64,000 nt of DNA from Pseudomonadales bacterium (GTDB lineage: Bacteria; Pseudomonadota; Gammaproteobacteria; Pseudomonadales; Halieaceae), in contig JACKNO010000001.1 in the NCBI GenBank assembly GCA_024234815.1, positions 248,001-312,000 of the forward strand, written 5' to 3'. The position numbers and the translations under genes are program-made. The notes under the pieces are model-generated. The model had not been told where the DNA came from. It ran no database searches and was given only the letters and a program-made list of their open reading frames with translations. Numbering within the stretch: position 1 is the stretch's first letter; every line of letters starts with the position of its first letter. Shown here piece by piece: positions 20,230-28,951 of this stretch.

Positions 20230-21345
20230 ATGCTGGAAGACACACCAGAGCTGTACAAAGGCCTCACCTATCCCTGGAGCCGGGAGGTCAATCCCACCCC
20301 GGGGCAAGCGGAGCAGATCGCCGACGGGGTGTACTGGGTGCGCTTTCCCATGCCCATGTCGCTGGACCACATCAACATCTGGCTGCTGGAAGACGGGGAT
20401 GGCTGGACCGTGGTGGACACCTGCCTCAACCTCGGTAGCGCCCGGGAAATCTGGGAGCAGCTGTTCTCCTCCATTATGGGCGACAGGCCCATCAGGCGGG
20501 TAATATGCACCCACATGCATCCCGATCACGTGGGGCTTGCCGGCTGGCTGACCGAGCGCTTCGGCGCCGAGCTGTGGATGTCGCGGGAGGAGTTTTTGAT
20601 GTGCCGGGCGATGGTGTCCGACACCGGCCGCGAAGCGCCGGCCGTGGCGCTTCGCTTTTATCAGGCTGCGGGTTACAACGAGGATCAACTGTCGCGCTAC
20701 AAGGGCAAGTTCGGTAATTTCGGCCGGGCCGTGTCCACCCTGCCCGAGAGCTTCAGGCGCATCGTGGACCTGGAGACAATCACCATCGGCGGCCGCTACT
20801 GGCAGGTCATCGTGGGTAGCGGACACTCCCCGGAACACGCGGCCCTGTACTGCCCCGCGCTGAAACTGCTGATATCCGGCGACCAGGTTCTGCCGCGAAT
20901 CACCCCCAATGTCAGTGTATTCCCCACCGAACCCAGCGGCGACCCACTGCATGAGTGGCTCAGCTCCAGCGCCCGGATACGTGAAATGCTGCCCGATGAC
21001 GTGCTGGTGCTGCCCGCCCACGAAGCGCCGTTTTACGGCCTGCATGTCAGGCTGAGCCAATTGATAGAAGCCCACAACCGCGACCTCAGGAGTCTGTTCG
21101 ATTACCTCGACCAGCCAAGGCGGGCGGTGGACTGTTTCCCTGCACTGTTCAACCGGGAGATAGGGGAAAACTCCCTGGGTCTGGCCACTGGGGAGACGCT
21201 GGCCCACCTGAACTGCCTGCTCGGCCGGCGCCGGATTACCCGCAAACGCGATGCCCAGGGCGTGGACTGGTACGAGCAGATTCCCGAGACCGCAGGCTTT
21301 GACGATGAACCCCCGGTGACATCGAGATCACCCAGGGCCACCTAG
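20230..21345 (+). CDS. MBL-fold metallo-hydrolase
   Basis: 371 residues. Metal motif THMHPDHVG (~residues 95-103), GSGHSPEH, ISGDQVLPRI (bridging Asp) and PAHEAPF provide the four metallo-beta-lactamase metal sites. The C-terminal ~110 residues, with RRITRKRDAQG at the end, form the winged-helix-like extension seen in the larger glyoxalase-II-like/MBL group. It hydrolyses a thioester, lactone or phosphoester; the substrate cannot be assigned. Same strand as the esterase that starts 33 bp downstream, so they are probably co-transcribed. Confidence 0.85.
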   Translation: MLEDTPELYKGLTYPWSREVNPTPGQAEQIADGVYWVRFPMPMSLDHINIWLLEDGDGWTVVDTCLNLGSAREIWEQLFSSIMGDRPIRRVICTHMHPDHVGLAGWLTERFGAELWMSREEFLMCRAMVSDTGREAPAVALRFYQAAGYNEDQLSRYKGKFGNFGRAVSTLPESFRRIVDLETITIGGRYWQVIVGSGHSPEHAALYCPALKLLISGDQVLPRITPNVSVFPTEPSGDPLHEWLSSSARIREMLPDDVLVLPAHEAPFYGLHVRLSQLIEAHNRDLRSLFDYLDQPRRAVDCFPALFNREIGENSLGLATGETLAHLNCLLGRRRITRKRDAQGVDWYEQIPETAGFDDEPPVTSRSPRAT

Positions 21346-21378
21346 TGAGCCGACAGCACCGGCAGGAGAACCATTAGA

Positions 21379-22314
21379 ATGTTTCACCCCATACAAGCCT
21401 GGCTGGCCCGACTGCTTCAACCCGTCAAAGTCTGGCTCTTTCGCGCCTTCTACCGTTTCAGTAACGCCAGGGCCGGGCGCACACACGCCAGCGGCGGCCC
21501 CACGACCAATTTGCAGATACCCGTGCCGGGGACATCGATCAAAGCCAGGCTTTACAGCAATGCGCTGGGCGCCAACAAACCGCTGATTGTGTTCTTCCAC
21601 GGCGGCGGCTGGGTAATTGGTGACCTGGAAACCCACGACCCTTTCTGCCAGGCGCTGTGTGCAGCTACCGGCTGCAGCGTCATCGCGGTGGATTATCGCC
21701 TCGCGCCGGAGCATACCTTCCCCGCCGCACTGGATGACTGCCTGGCGGCAATCGGCTGGGCTGCCGATCACGTAACCGAACTGGGCGCCAACAACTCCAG
21801 ACTGCTTCTCGCGGGCGACAGCGCCGGCGGCAATCTCGCAACCTGCGCCTGCCTGGAAGTCGACCCGGCCTGCAGGGAAAAAATAGTTGGCCAGGTGCTG
21901 ATCTACCCGGCTACCGACCACTACAGCGCAGGCTTTGCTTCCTACGTCGAGAAGGCCACGGGCCAGACCCTCACGACAGCCATTATTCGCTGGTTCTGGG
22001 ACAGCTACCTCGGTGACCTGCCGGCCCAGGCGCCCGCCGCCCAGCGCGCGTTTCCGATGCGCTCGACGAAGACCGCCTCGCTACCGCCAACCCTGCTGGT
22101 CACGGCGGAGAACGACCCGCTGCGGGACGAGGGCAAAGCCTACGCGATCAAGCTGCAGGAGCAGGGTGTCGCCGTGTCTTATCACCACTTCGCCAATGCG
22201 GAGCATGGCTTTGCCTGTTCAGAAGGGCCGCACGCCGACTTTCACGGCTTCATACAGCAGCTCAATGCGTGGCTGGCGGGGCTTGAATACCATATCGAGG
22301 AATCACAGACATGA
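21379..22314 (+). CDS. Alpha/beta hydrolase, hormone-sensitive lipase-like esterase
   Basis: 311 residues with AGGAG upstream. HSL-family motifs are clear: HGGGW oxyanion motif (~residue 75), GDSAGGN nucleophile elbow (~residue 140), Asp in ENDPLRDEG, and His in NAEHGF. The N-terminal 30 residues are amphipathic. It hydrolyses short-chain esters or lactones in the cytoplasm. The stop overlaps the zwf start (ATGA), so the MBL hydrolase, esterase, zwf and pgl probably form one transcription unit; whether it acts on a sugar lactone is speculation. Confidence 0.87.
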   Translation: MFHPIQAWLARLLQPVKVWLFRAFYRFSNARAGRTHASGGPTTNLQIPVPGTSIKARLYSNALGANKPLIVFFHGGGWVIGDLETHDPFCQALCAATGCSVIAVDYRLAPEHTFPAALDDCLAAIGWAADHVTELGANNSRLLLAGDSAGGNLATCACLEVDPACREKIVGQVLIYPATDHYSAGFASYVEKATGQTLTTAIIRWFWDSYLGDLPAQAPAAQRAFPMRSTKTASLPPTLLVTAENDPLRDEGKAYAIKLQEQGVAVSYHHFANAEHGFACSEGPHADFHGFIQQLNAWLAGLEYHIEESQT

Positions 22315-23765
22315 AACCAGCACTTGACCTGGTCATTTTCGGCGGTACCGGCGACCTGTCCACCCGCAAACTGCTGCCGGCCCTGTTCCAGCTGCACCGC
22401 CACCAGCTGGCAGACCGCTTGAACCTCATCGTCGCCACGGGCCGCGCCACTATTTCCGATGAGGACTTTCGCGCCAGTGTGAAAAGTAACCTGCAAACCT
22501 TCCTGCCCGAGGGTGACTGGAGTGAGGAAGTATGGAGCAGCTTTCATGACCGCCTGCGCTATTCCACCATCCACTCCGACAAGGCTGCCGACTACGAGGT
22601 ACTCGGGGAACTACTGGACGGCAGCGGAGCACCCGGCAGGCTTTACTATCTCGCCACCCTGCCATCCCTGTACGGCGAAATGTGCCAGCAGTTGCGGGCG
22701 GCGGGCCTGGTTAACGAGCACAGCGGGGTCGTGCTGGAAAAGCCTATCGGTCACGACCTGGAATCCTGCAGCCAGATCAATGAAGAGGTGGCGCAGGTGT
22801 TCGCAGAGGAAAGTACCTTTCGTATCGATCACTACCTGGGCAAAGAGACAGTGCAGAACCTGTTGGCCGTGCGCTTCGGCAATCCCCTGTTCAGCCCCAT
22901 GTGGCGCAACACCTTTGTCGACAACGTGCAGATTACCGTTGCGGAGGACATCGGCGTGGAGGGCCGCGGCGACTACTACGCCAAGACCGGCGCCCTGCGC
23001 GACATGGTGCAGAACCACCTGCTGCAGTTGCTGTCGATCGTGGCGATGGAGCCTCCGGTCAGTTTGCGGGCGGCCGATATTCGCGACGAGAAGATGAAAG
23101 TGCTGCGCGCGCTTATGCCGATAACGGCCGACAATGCGCGCGCATGCACGGTGCGCGGGCGCTACGCCGCCGGGGCGGTCAATGGCGAGGCTGTGAAAGG
23201 TTTTCTTGAGGAGGCCGATTTCCAGTATGCGGATGCCACCGAAACCTTCGTCGCCATCAAGGCCACAATCAACAACTGGCGCTGGGCAGGGGTACCGTTC
23301 TACCTGCGTACCGGCAAGCGCCTCAGCCGGCGTTACTCGGAAATAGTCATCGAGTACAAACGCCAGCCCTTTTCACTGTTCGCCAATGACCCCAACGAGT
23401 TGACCAACAAGCTGGTCATCCGCCTGCAGCCCGAGGAGAGCATCAGCCTGCATACTCTCAACAAGAAGCCCGGCCTGACCAATAAACTGAGCCTGCAACC
23501 GGTAGAGCTGCACCTGACCGACGAATCCAGGAACAAGGCCCAGAGTTACGATGCCTATGAACGCCTGTTGCTGGATGCGATCAACGGCGACCAGACCCTG
23601 TTCATGCGGCGCGACGAGGTGGAAACCGCCTGGCGCTGGATAGACACCGTCATCGAGGCCTGGGAGCAGAATGGCACCCCGGTCAAGGACTACAACGCCG
23701 GCACCATGGGCCCCAGCAACGCCATCGCCCTGATGGCCATTGACGGCCGCAGCTGGTATGAGTGA
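22311..23765 (+). CDS. zwf: Glucose-6-phosphate 1-dehydrogenase
   Basis: 484 residues, standard length. NADP site IFGGTGDLSTRKLLPAL at the N-terminus and the active-site block FRIDHYLGKETVQN, where Asp-His and Lys bind and oxidise glucose-6-phosphate. Other family blocks are NPLFSPMWRN, VPFYLRTGKRL and the end block YNAGTMGPSNAIAL. It commits glucose-6-phosphate to the oxidative pentose phosphate or Entner-Doudoroff pathway and supplies NADPH. ATG overlaps the upstream esterase stop by 4 bases and follows GAGGA. pgl overlaps its 3' end. edd and eda are not in the window, and no hexR-type repressor is adjacent. Confidence 0.95.
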   Translation: MKPALDLVIFGGTGDLSTRKLLPALFQLHRHQLADRLNLIVATGRATISDEDFRASVKSNLQTFLPEGDWSEEVWSSFHDRLRYSTIHSDKAADYEVLGELLDGSGAPGRLYYLATLPSLYGEMCQQLRAAGLVNEHSGVVLEKPIGHDLESCSQINEEVAQVFAEESTFRIDHYLGKETVQNLLAVRFGNPLFSPMWRNTFVDNVQITVAEDIGVEGRGDYYAKTGALRDMVQNHLLQLLSIVAMEPPVSLRAADIRDEKMKVLRALMPITADNARACTVRGRYAAGAVNGEAVKGFLEEADFQYADATETFVAIKATINNWRWAGVPFYLRTGKRLSRRYSEIVIEYKRQPFSLFANDPNELTNKLVIRLQPEESISLHTLNKKPGLTNKLSLQPVELHLTDESRNKAQSYDAYERLLLDAINGDQTLFMRRDEVETAWRWIDTVIEAWEQNGTPVKDYNAGTMGPSNAIALMAIDGRSWYE

Positions 23766-24435
23766 GTGGCGCCGCTACGGGAACACCGCCAGTCTCGATG
23801 AGGCGCTGGCGCAGTACCTCGCGGCGCGCCTGGCGACAGACATAAAGCGATACAAAAAAGCCAGCCTGGCAGTGTCCGGCGGCAGCACGCCGACCGGGAT
23901 GTTCGAATTGCTATCGGATCGCGAACTGGAATGGGAGAAAGTCTGGCTCAGCCTGGTGGACGAGCGCTGCGTAGCCGTTGACAGCCCGGATTCCAACGAG
24001 CGCCTGGTTCGGGACAGGCTGCTGCGCAAGCGCGCAGCGGCCGCACACTTTACCGGGATGGCCACCAGCGGGGCTTCCAGTATGCCGGAGTTACGCCGCG
24101 CCATAGGCGCGATCCCGAAGCCTTTTTCCGCCGTGGTGTTGGGCATGGGTGGCGACGGGCACACCGCGTCCTGGTTTCCCCGCGCGGAGAATCTCCGCGA
24201 ACTGCTGGACCCGGAGAACCCGGCCGAAGTGGCGGCAACCGATCCGGTCACGGCTCCCCACCGGCGGCTCACCCTCACCCTGGCGGCAGTGCTGCACAGC
24301 CGCGAGATCATTATTCATATCACCGGGGATGCCAAGAAGGCCGTGCTGGAAAGCGCGCTTGAGAATCATCACCCGGTGGCGGCAGTGCTGGATCAACAGA
24401 GTGTCCCGGTCACCATCTGGTGGGCACCCACCTGA
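23758..24435 (+). CDS. pgl: 6-phosphogluconolactonase (DevB type)
   Basis: 225 residues from ATG 23758, overlapping the zwf stop by 8 bases; an upstream ATG at 23740 is less likely. ASLAVSGGSTPTGMFELLS (phosphate loop), LSLVDERCV, SNERLVRDRLL and the catalytic block VLGMGGDGHTASWFP are all conserved. It hydrolyses 6-phosphogluconolactone to 6-phosphogluconate directly after Zwf. The 8-base overlap implies translational coupling. It is the last gene of the unit; the region after it holds a gene remnant. Confidence 0.93.
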   Translation: MSEWRRYGNTASLDEALAQYLAARLATDIKRYKKASLAVSGGSTPTGMFELLSDRELEWEKVWLSLVDERCVAVDSPDSNERLVRDRLLRKRAAAAHFTGMATSGASSMPELRRAIGAIPKPFSAVVLGMGGDGHTASWFPRAENLRELLDPENPAEVAATDPVTAPHRRLTLTLAAVLHSREIIIHITGDAKKAVLESALENHHPVAAVLDQQSVPVTIWWAPT

Positions 24436-24680
24436 CAGGTAGTGGCTTTCCTGAGCTGCGCTTGCGGGCACAGCGCGGTATGCGCCGCACAAGTCACTAC
24501 GGAGCGCGAACGAGGACCCGTCCGGCTTTGTGAACGCCGTCACAAATTCCAACGCCGGTTCCGGCCCAGCTGAACCGCTGTGATAATTTCGGGATTCGCG
24601 TTTCAGGGGACGCGGAGAAGCGGGGCCGCAACATGACTGCGCATGACCGGTCCAACCGGGCTTGGTTTGCCCCGCTTGCT

Positions 24681-24912
24681 TTAATTTTCCGCCGGGTAGT
24701 TGAACCCCACGCAATCTTCGCTGAGCGCCCAGAGTTGTTCCGCTGCGGCGTCATCCCGGGCCCAGGGCCTGGGCGCGCGTACTTTGCAGTCGCCGCGCCA
24801 GCGATCGGGTCAGGGTGAGCAATGCCCCGCGACCGGCAAGTTCCAGGGCGGCACTGCGCCCGATGCCTGCAGTGGGGCCGGTAATGGCGATTCGACGGCC
24901 TTCCATACTCAT
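24681..24912 (-). pseudogene. Collapsed short-chain dehydrogenase (SDR) remnant: N-terminus joined to C-terminus
   Basis: On the minus strand, ATG 24912 (or 24906) preceded by AGAGGT begins MEGRRIAITGPTAGIGRSAALELAGRGALL, a textbook SDR nucleotide site (TGxxxGIG). The frame then turns into unrelated sequence and stops near 24751. One frame over, starting ~24755, the reading DDAAAEQLWALSEDCVG and then NYPAEN ending at TAA 24681-24683 matches the usual C-terminus of retinol-dehydrogenase-like SDRs (LWxLSExxxG). About 230-250 residues of catalytic core, including YxxxK, are missing. This looks like a large internal deletion plus frameshift and cannot be functional. Confidence 0.72.
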
Positions 24913-24982
24913 GCAGTTACCTCTACTTTGTTTTCTCGACACGCGGGTGTAACGTGCGGGCATTGCCAGGGAGATTCACGCC

Positions 24983-25366
24983 ATGCACAAAAGTAAACTC
25001 GCCGGTTTCATAATCGACTGCCAGACCCGCGACCTGCAAGGTGCCGCGCATTTCTGGAGCGAGGCGCTCGGTATGCCGATGGAGCAACTCCCGGGTGAGG
25101 AGGGCGAAAAATACGTCAGGCTGCGAGATCCCGCCGGGCAGTTGCATATCGAAGTGCAGGCAGTTGATCACGCCAGCCGCGTCCACCTGGACATAGAGGC
25201 AGACGACATTGGCGCCGAAGTCGAGCGCCTGCAGGCACTGGGAGCGACGGTGGTGGAGCATGTGCAGAGCTGGTGTGTAATGCAGGCGCCCAGCGGCCAG
25301 CGTTTTTGCGTGGTGGCCAAATCCTCGGGGAACTTCGACCGCGAGGCCAACAGTTGGGGGGAATGA
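24983..25366 (+). CDS. VOC (glyoxalase/bleomycin resistance) family protein
   Basis: 127 residues with AGGGAGA ahead of the ATG. One vicinal-oxygen-chelate domain made of two beta-alpha-beta3 modules: GFIIDCQTRDLQGAAHFWSEALGM in the first and VHLDIEADDIGAEVERLQALGAT in the second, ending QAPSGQRFCVVAKSS. Likely metal ligands include Glu in HIEVQ and His in DHASRVHLD. VOC proteins act as lyases, dioxygenases or binding proteins; function is not assigned. It sits between the SDR remnant and the convergent deacetylase gene, 13 bp from the latter. Confidence 0.8.
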   Translation: MHKSKLAGFIIDCQTRDLQGAAHFWSEALGMPMEQLPGEEGEKYVRLRDPAGQLHIEVQAVDHASRVHLDIEADDIGAEVERLQALGATVVEHVQSWCVMQAPSGQRFCVVAKSSGNFDREANSWGE

Positions 25367-25379
25367 GTGAAAAGGCGCA

Positions 25380-26306
25380 CTAGATCTCGCCGAAAAATGA
25401 CTTGAGGTGCGCCTCCACGCTGCGGGCCAGGGCATGCAGTTCATAGCCGCCTTCAAGCGATGACACAATTCTTCCCTCAGCGCTGGCATCCGCCTGCTCG
25501 CTGAGGCGTCGGGTCACCCAGGCGTAGTCGCTGTCCACCAGGTTGAGTTGCGCCATGTAGTCCGCCTGGTGGGCGTCGAACCCGGCTGAGATAAGGATAA
25601 GCTGGGGAGCGAAGGCTTCCAGGCGCGGCAACCAGTGCTGCTCCACTGCCTGGCGAAATACCGCGCCGTCGGCTCCCGCGGGCAGAGGTACGTTGACCAC
25701 GTTTCCGGCCCTGCAGTCGTTACCTGTGTGCGGATAGAATGGATGCTGGAAAGTGGAACACAGCAGGACGCGCTCATCCCCGGCGAAAATATCCTCCGTG
25801 CCATTGCAGTGATGCACATCGAAGTCGACTATAGCCACCCGCTCCAGCGAATGGTCCGTCAGTGCGTGATAGGCAGCGATAGCGATGTTATTGAAAAAGC
25901 AGAAACCCATGGCCTTGCCACGCTCGGCGTGGTGCCCGGGCGGTCGCACACCACAGAAAACTTTACCCGCCTTGCCGGACATGACCAGGTCGACACCCAG
26001 TACCGCAGCGCCCGCCGCCCGCAAGGCAGCGGTGAGCGTGTGCTGGCCCATGGCGGTATCGCCTTCAAGCCAGATCATTTCCTGTTGCGGGGATAGCTCG
26101 TGCATGCGGGCTACGTAGGCGGGATCATGCACCGCCTCCAACAATTCCCGCGGGACCATCGGTGCGTTATAGTGATGCAGCGCCATATCGAGACCGCTGG
26201 CGATCAGGCGATCGTTGATGGCGCTCAGGCGCGCGGGCCGCTCGGGGTGGTGCTGCCCCGTGTCATGCAGCAGGCAGTCGGGATGGGAAATGTAGGCTAG
26301 CGACAC
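25380..26306 (-). CDS. Class II-like histone deacetylase superfamily protein
   Basis: 308 residues starting at GTG 26306, preceded by GGGAGAAAG. It carries the complete zinc deacetylase site: RPPGHHAE (His125, His126), DFDVHHCNGTED (Asp163 and His165), SAGFDAHQAD (Asp244) and LEGGYE (Tyr288). The Gly usual in HHGNGT is Cys here. The HHPERPARL block near the N-terminus is typical of HDAC6/HDLP-like bacterial deacetylases acting on protein lysines or small acetyl-amines. It is divergent from a Pat-like lysine acetyltransferase with 122 bp between starts, which suggests it removes acetyl groups placed by that enzyme (inference). Confidence 0.9.
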   Translation of the reverse strand: MSLAYISHPDCLLHDTGQHHPERPARLSAINDRLIASGLDMALHHYNAPMVPRELLEAVHDPAYVARMHELSPQQEMIWLEGDTAMGQHTLTAALRAAGAAVLGVDLVMSGKAGKVFCGVRPPGHHAERGKAMGFCFFNNIAIAAYHALTDHSLERVAIVDFDVHHCNGTEDIFAGDERVLLCSTFQHPFYPHTGNDCRAGNVVNVPLPAGADGAVFRQAVEQHWLPRLEAFAPQLILISAGFDAHQADYMAQLNLVDSDYAWVTRRLSEQADASAEGRIVSSLEGGYELHALARSVEAHLKSFFGEI

Positions 26307-26428
26307 GGTCTTTCTCCCGCTGAAAGTGCTTTGGATTCTGTCACCCGAGCAGCGAGCCAGGGATATTACCCGAGTCTACCCCGGCACAGGCAATTTATGA
26401 AACATCTGCAGCCTCCGGACCAAAGGTA

Positions 26429-28906
26429 ATGAGACCACACCGCTTACAGAAAGTCTTCGAACCCCAATCCGTCGCCCTTGTGGGAGCGTCCGGGAAGGAG
26501 TTGTCGGTGGGCGGCCAGCTGCTCCGCAAGTTGATGGCGAGCGATTTTCGCGGCCAACTGTATCCGGTCAACCCCCACCACGAAACCCTACACGGCTTGC
26601 GCTGCTATCCTGGCATCGCCGCGATAGGCCAACCGATAGACCTGGTCGTCATAGCTATTCCCGCCCGGGATATCGCCCCGGTCATTCATGAATGCGGTGC
26701 CTGTGGAGTGGCTGCGGTTATCATTATCTCCGCGGGCTTTGCCGAGATGGGCGAAGCGGGGCAGGTCCTGCAGGATGAACTCGTCCAGGTCGCCCGCCAA
26801 TATGGAATTGCCCTGGTCGGTCCCAACTGCCTGGGCGTGATACGCCCCAGTGTCGGGCTCAACGCCAGTTTCGCCAAAAGCAAGGTGGCCGACGGCGCGG
26901 TGGCGATGGTTGCGCAATCCGGCGCTTTTTGCAGTGCATTGCTCGACTGGGGTGACGCCAGGGGCTTCGGGTTCTCCGCGGTGGCATCACTGGGAATGAC
27001 AGCGGATGTGGGTTTCGGCGAGGTGCTCGACTACCTCGCGCTGGACCCCCATACCAAGAGCATCCTGCTCTATATCGAAGGTGTCACCGATGCCCGGGCC
27101 TTCCTCAGCGGCCTGCGCGCAGCCGCGCGGCTGAAACCGGTGATAGTGGTCAAGTCCGGTCGCAGCGAAGACGGCACCCGGGCGGCGGAATACCATACAG
27201 GCGCCGCAGTGGGCGGCGACTTTGTATTCGACGCGGCCATCAGGCGTGCCGGCGCCGTGCGCGTCGTCACAGTGAATCAATGGTTCGCCACCGCACAAAC
27301 GCTTGCCTCCGGCATCAGGGTAGAGGGCGCCCGCCTGGCCATCCTCACCAATGGCGGCGGGCCCGGTGTGATGGCGGCCGATCGCGCAGCGGATGTCGAT
27401 GTACCGCTCGCCCGCTTGTCCCCGGCGACGATAGACCGGCTCACCGCAGCCCTGCCTCCACACTGGTCACACTCCAACCCCGTGGACATCCTCGGCGATG
27501 CCCCCAGCGAACGATACCGTGCGGCCACCGAGATACTGCTTGCCGACGAGAACGTCGACGGTATCCTGGTCCTGCTCTCGCCCCAGGGCATGACCGATCC
27601 GGATGCCTGCGCAGAAGGCGTGCTCGCCGCCAAAGGCGATTCCCGCAAACCGGTATTGACCTGCTGGCTGGGAGAAAAACTGGTGAGCAACGCCCGCAAG
27701 ACCCTCATCGCCGCCGGCATTCCCTCCCTGAGCAGTCCTGAGGCCGGAGTGGACGCCTTTGGTTCGCTGGCCGCCTATCGACACAACCAGAAGTCACTGC
27801 TGCAGGCCCCCCCGCCACTGACAAAAGACATCCCGGCGGACATCACCAGCGCACGACAGCTCATCCTGCAAGCCCTGGACGAAAACCGCTTTGCACTCAG
27901 CAACGCCGAGGCAAAGGATCTGCTGCGGGCCTTTCACATTCCCGTATACGCCTCGGAAAAGGTGGCCGAGCTGCAACTGGAGGACAGACACCACGCGCGG
28001 GAAGTGGTGATCGGCATCGCGCGGGACCCGATCTTTGGCCCGGTCATCAGCTTTGGCCCCGGCACCGCGAAACTGGGCATTTACCTGGACAGCCGGATCG
28101 CCCTGCCTCCCCTGAACAACTACCTGGCGCGCGAACTCATTGTTCGCACACGGACTTTCGGGCACCTGCAACACATCAACAAGTTTGCCGAGACTGATAT
28201 CGACCGACTGGTACAGGTGCTCAGGCGCGTCTCGGAAATAGCCTGCGAGCTGCCGGAAATCCAGTCACTGGAGATAAATCCCCTGCTGCTGGACGATCTG
28301 TCCGTGACCGCCATGGATATCAAGGTCAGCATTGCAAAACCCGTGGCCAGCGCCGGGCGCTACGGACATATGGCTATACATCCCTATCCGCCGGGGCTGG
28401 AAACAAGCTGGCCACTCGAGGATGGCGGCGCTGTCCTGGTACGTCCGATCCGGCCGGAGGATACCAAGATAGAACGCGAATTCGTGGACAATCTCTCTTC
28501 CCAGAGCAAGTATTTCCGCTTCCTGAACCACATGGACAAGATCAGTCCGCTAATGCTGGCGCGCTTTACCCAGATCGACTACGACCGCGAAATGGCATTG
28601 GTGGCGATTCTCGATGAGCACACGCCGCAGGCCAGGATCATAGGCGTGGTCCGCTACATCAGTAATCCCGACAGGGATTCCTGCGAGTTTGCGCTCACCG
28701 TTGCCGACGACTGGCAGAGGAAGGGACTGGGTCGTCAGCTCATGCTGCGCCTGATGTCGATCGCACGGGAGCGAGGGCTGAAAATCATGGAGGGTGACGT
28801 GCTGGCCCAGAACGCCAAGATGCTGCGCCTTTGCACCTCGTTGGGCTTCCACACAGTGGCCAATGCAGAAGAACCTGAAATCGTGATCGTCAGCCGCGAA
28901 CTGTAG
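26429..28906 (+). CDS. Pat/PatZ-like protein acetyltransferase (ADP-forming acyl-CoA synthetase-like + GNAT) with shortened ATP-grasp region
   Basis: 825 residues. The CoA-binding domain (~8-105, VALVGASGK, SAGFAE) is followed by the succinyl-CoA-ligase-like domains (~150-450, AQSGAFCSALLDW, EYHTGAAVGGD). The remains of an ATP-grasp segment span ~470-650, ending LEINPLLLDD, and a C-terminal GNAT domain ~665-825 (DDWQRKGLGRQLMLRL). In Salmonella/E. coli Pat the text between the PVYAS-like and RDPVFGP-like blocks is ~60 residues longer and includes the GYPVALK nucleotide segment; here HIPVYASEKVAELQLEDRHHAREVV runs straight into ARDPIFGPV. Pat acetylates lysines of enzymes such as acetyl-CoA synthetase; the ligase part is regulatory. 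Divergent from a deacetylase gene. Confidence 0.87.
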   Translation: MRPHRLQKVFEPQSVALVGASGKELSVGGQLLRKLMASDFRGQLYPVNPHHETLHGLRCYPGIAAIGQPIDLVVIAIPARDIAPVIHECGACGVAAVIIISAGFAEMGEAGQVLQDELVQVARQYGIALVGPNCLGVIRPSVGLNASFAKSKVADGAVAMVAQSGAFCSALLDWGDARGFGFSAVASLGMTADVGFGEVLDYLALDPHTKSILLYIEGVTDARAFLSGLRAAARLKPVIVVKSGRSEDGTRAAEYHTGAAVGGDFVFDAAIRRAGAVRVVTVNQWFATAQTLASGIRVEGARLAILTNGGGPGVMAADRAADVDVPLARLSPATIDRLTAALPPHWSHSNPVDILGDAPSERYRAATEILLADENVDGILVLLSPQGMTDPDACAEGVLAAKGDSRKPVLTCWLGEKLVSNARKTLIAAGIPSLSSPEAGVDAFGSLAAYRHNQKSLLQAPPPLTKDIPADITSARQLILQALDENRFALSNAEAKDLLRAFHIPVYASEKVAELQLEDRHHAREVVIGIARDPIFGPVISFGPGTAKLGIYLDSRIALPPLNNYLARELIVRTRTFGHLQHINKFAETDIDRLVQVLRRVSEIACELPEIQSLEINPLLLDDLSVTAMDIKVSIAKPVASAGRYGHMAIHPYPPGLETSWPLEDGGAVLVRPIRPEDTKIEREFVDNLSSQSKYFRFLNHMDKISPLMLARFTQIDYDREMALVAILDEHTPQARIIGVVRYISNPDRDSCEFALTVADDWQRKGLGRQLMLRLMSIARERGLKIMEGDVLAQNAKMLRLCTSLGFHTVANAEEPEIVIVSREL

Positions 28907-28951
28907 TCCCGCACGACCGCAAATTTCCGGGTGCAATAGCGGGCGGGCTCA

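Noticed and set aside
19540..21207. 555-codon minus-strand frame across sulfatase and MBL genes
   Set aside because: Spans two convincing plus-strand genes; composition is that of an antisense frame.
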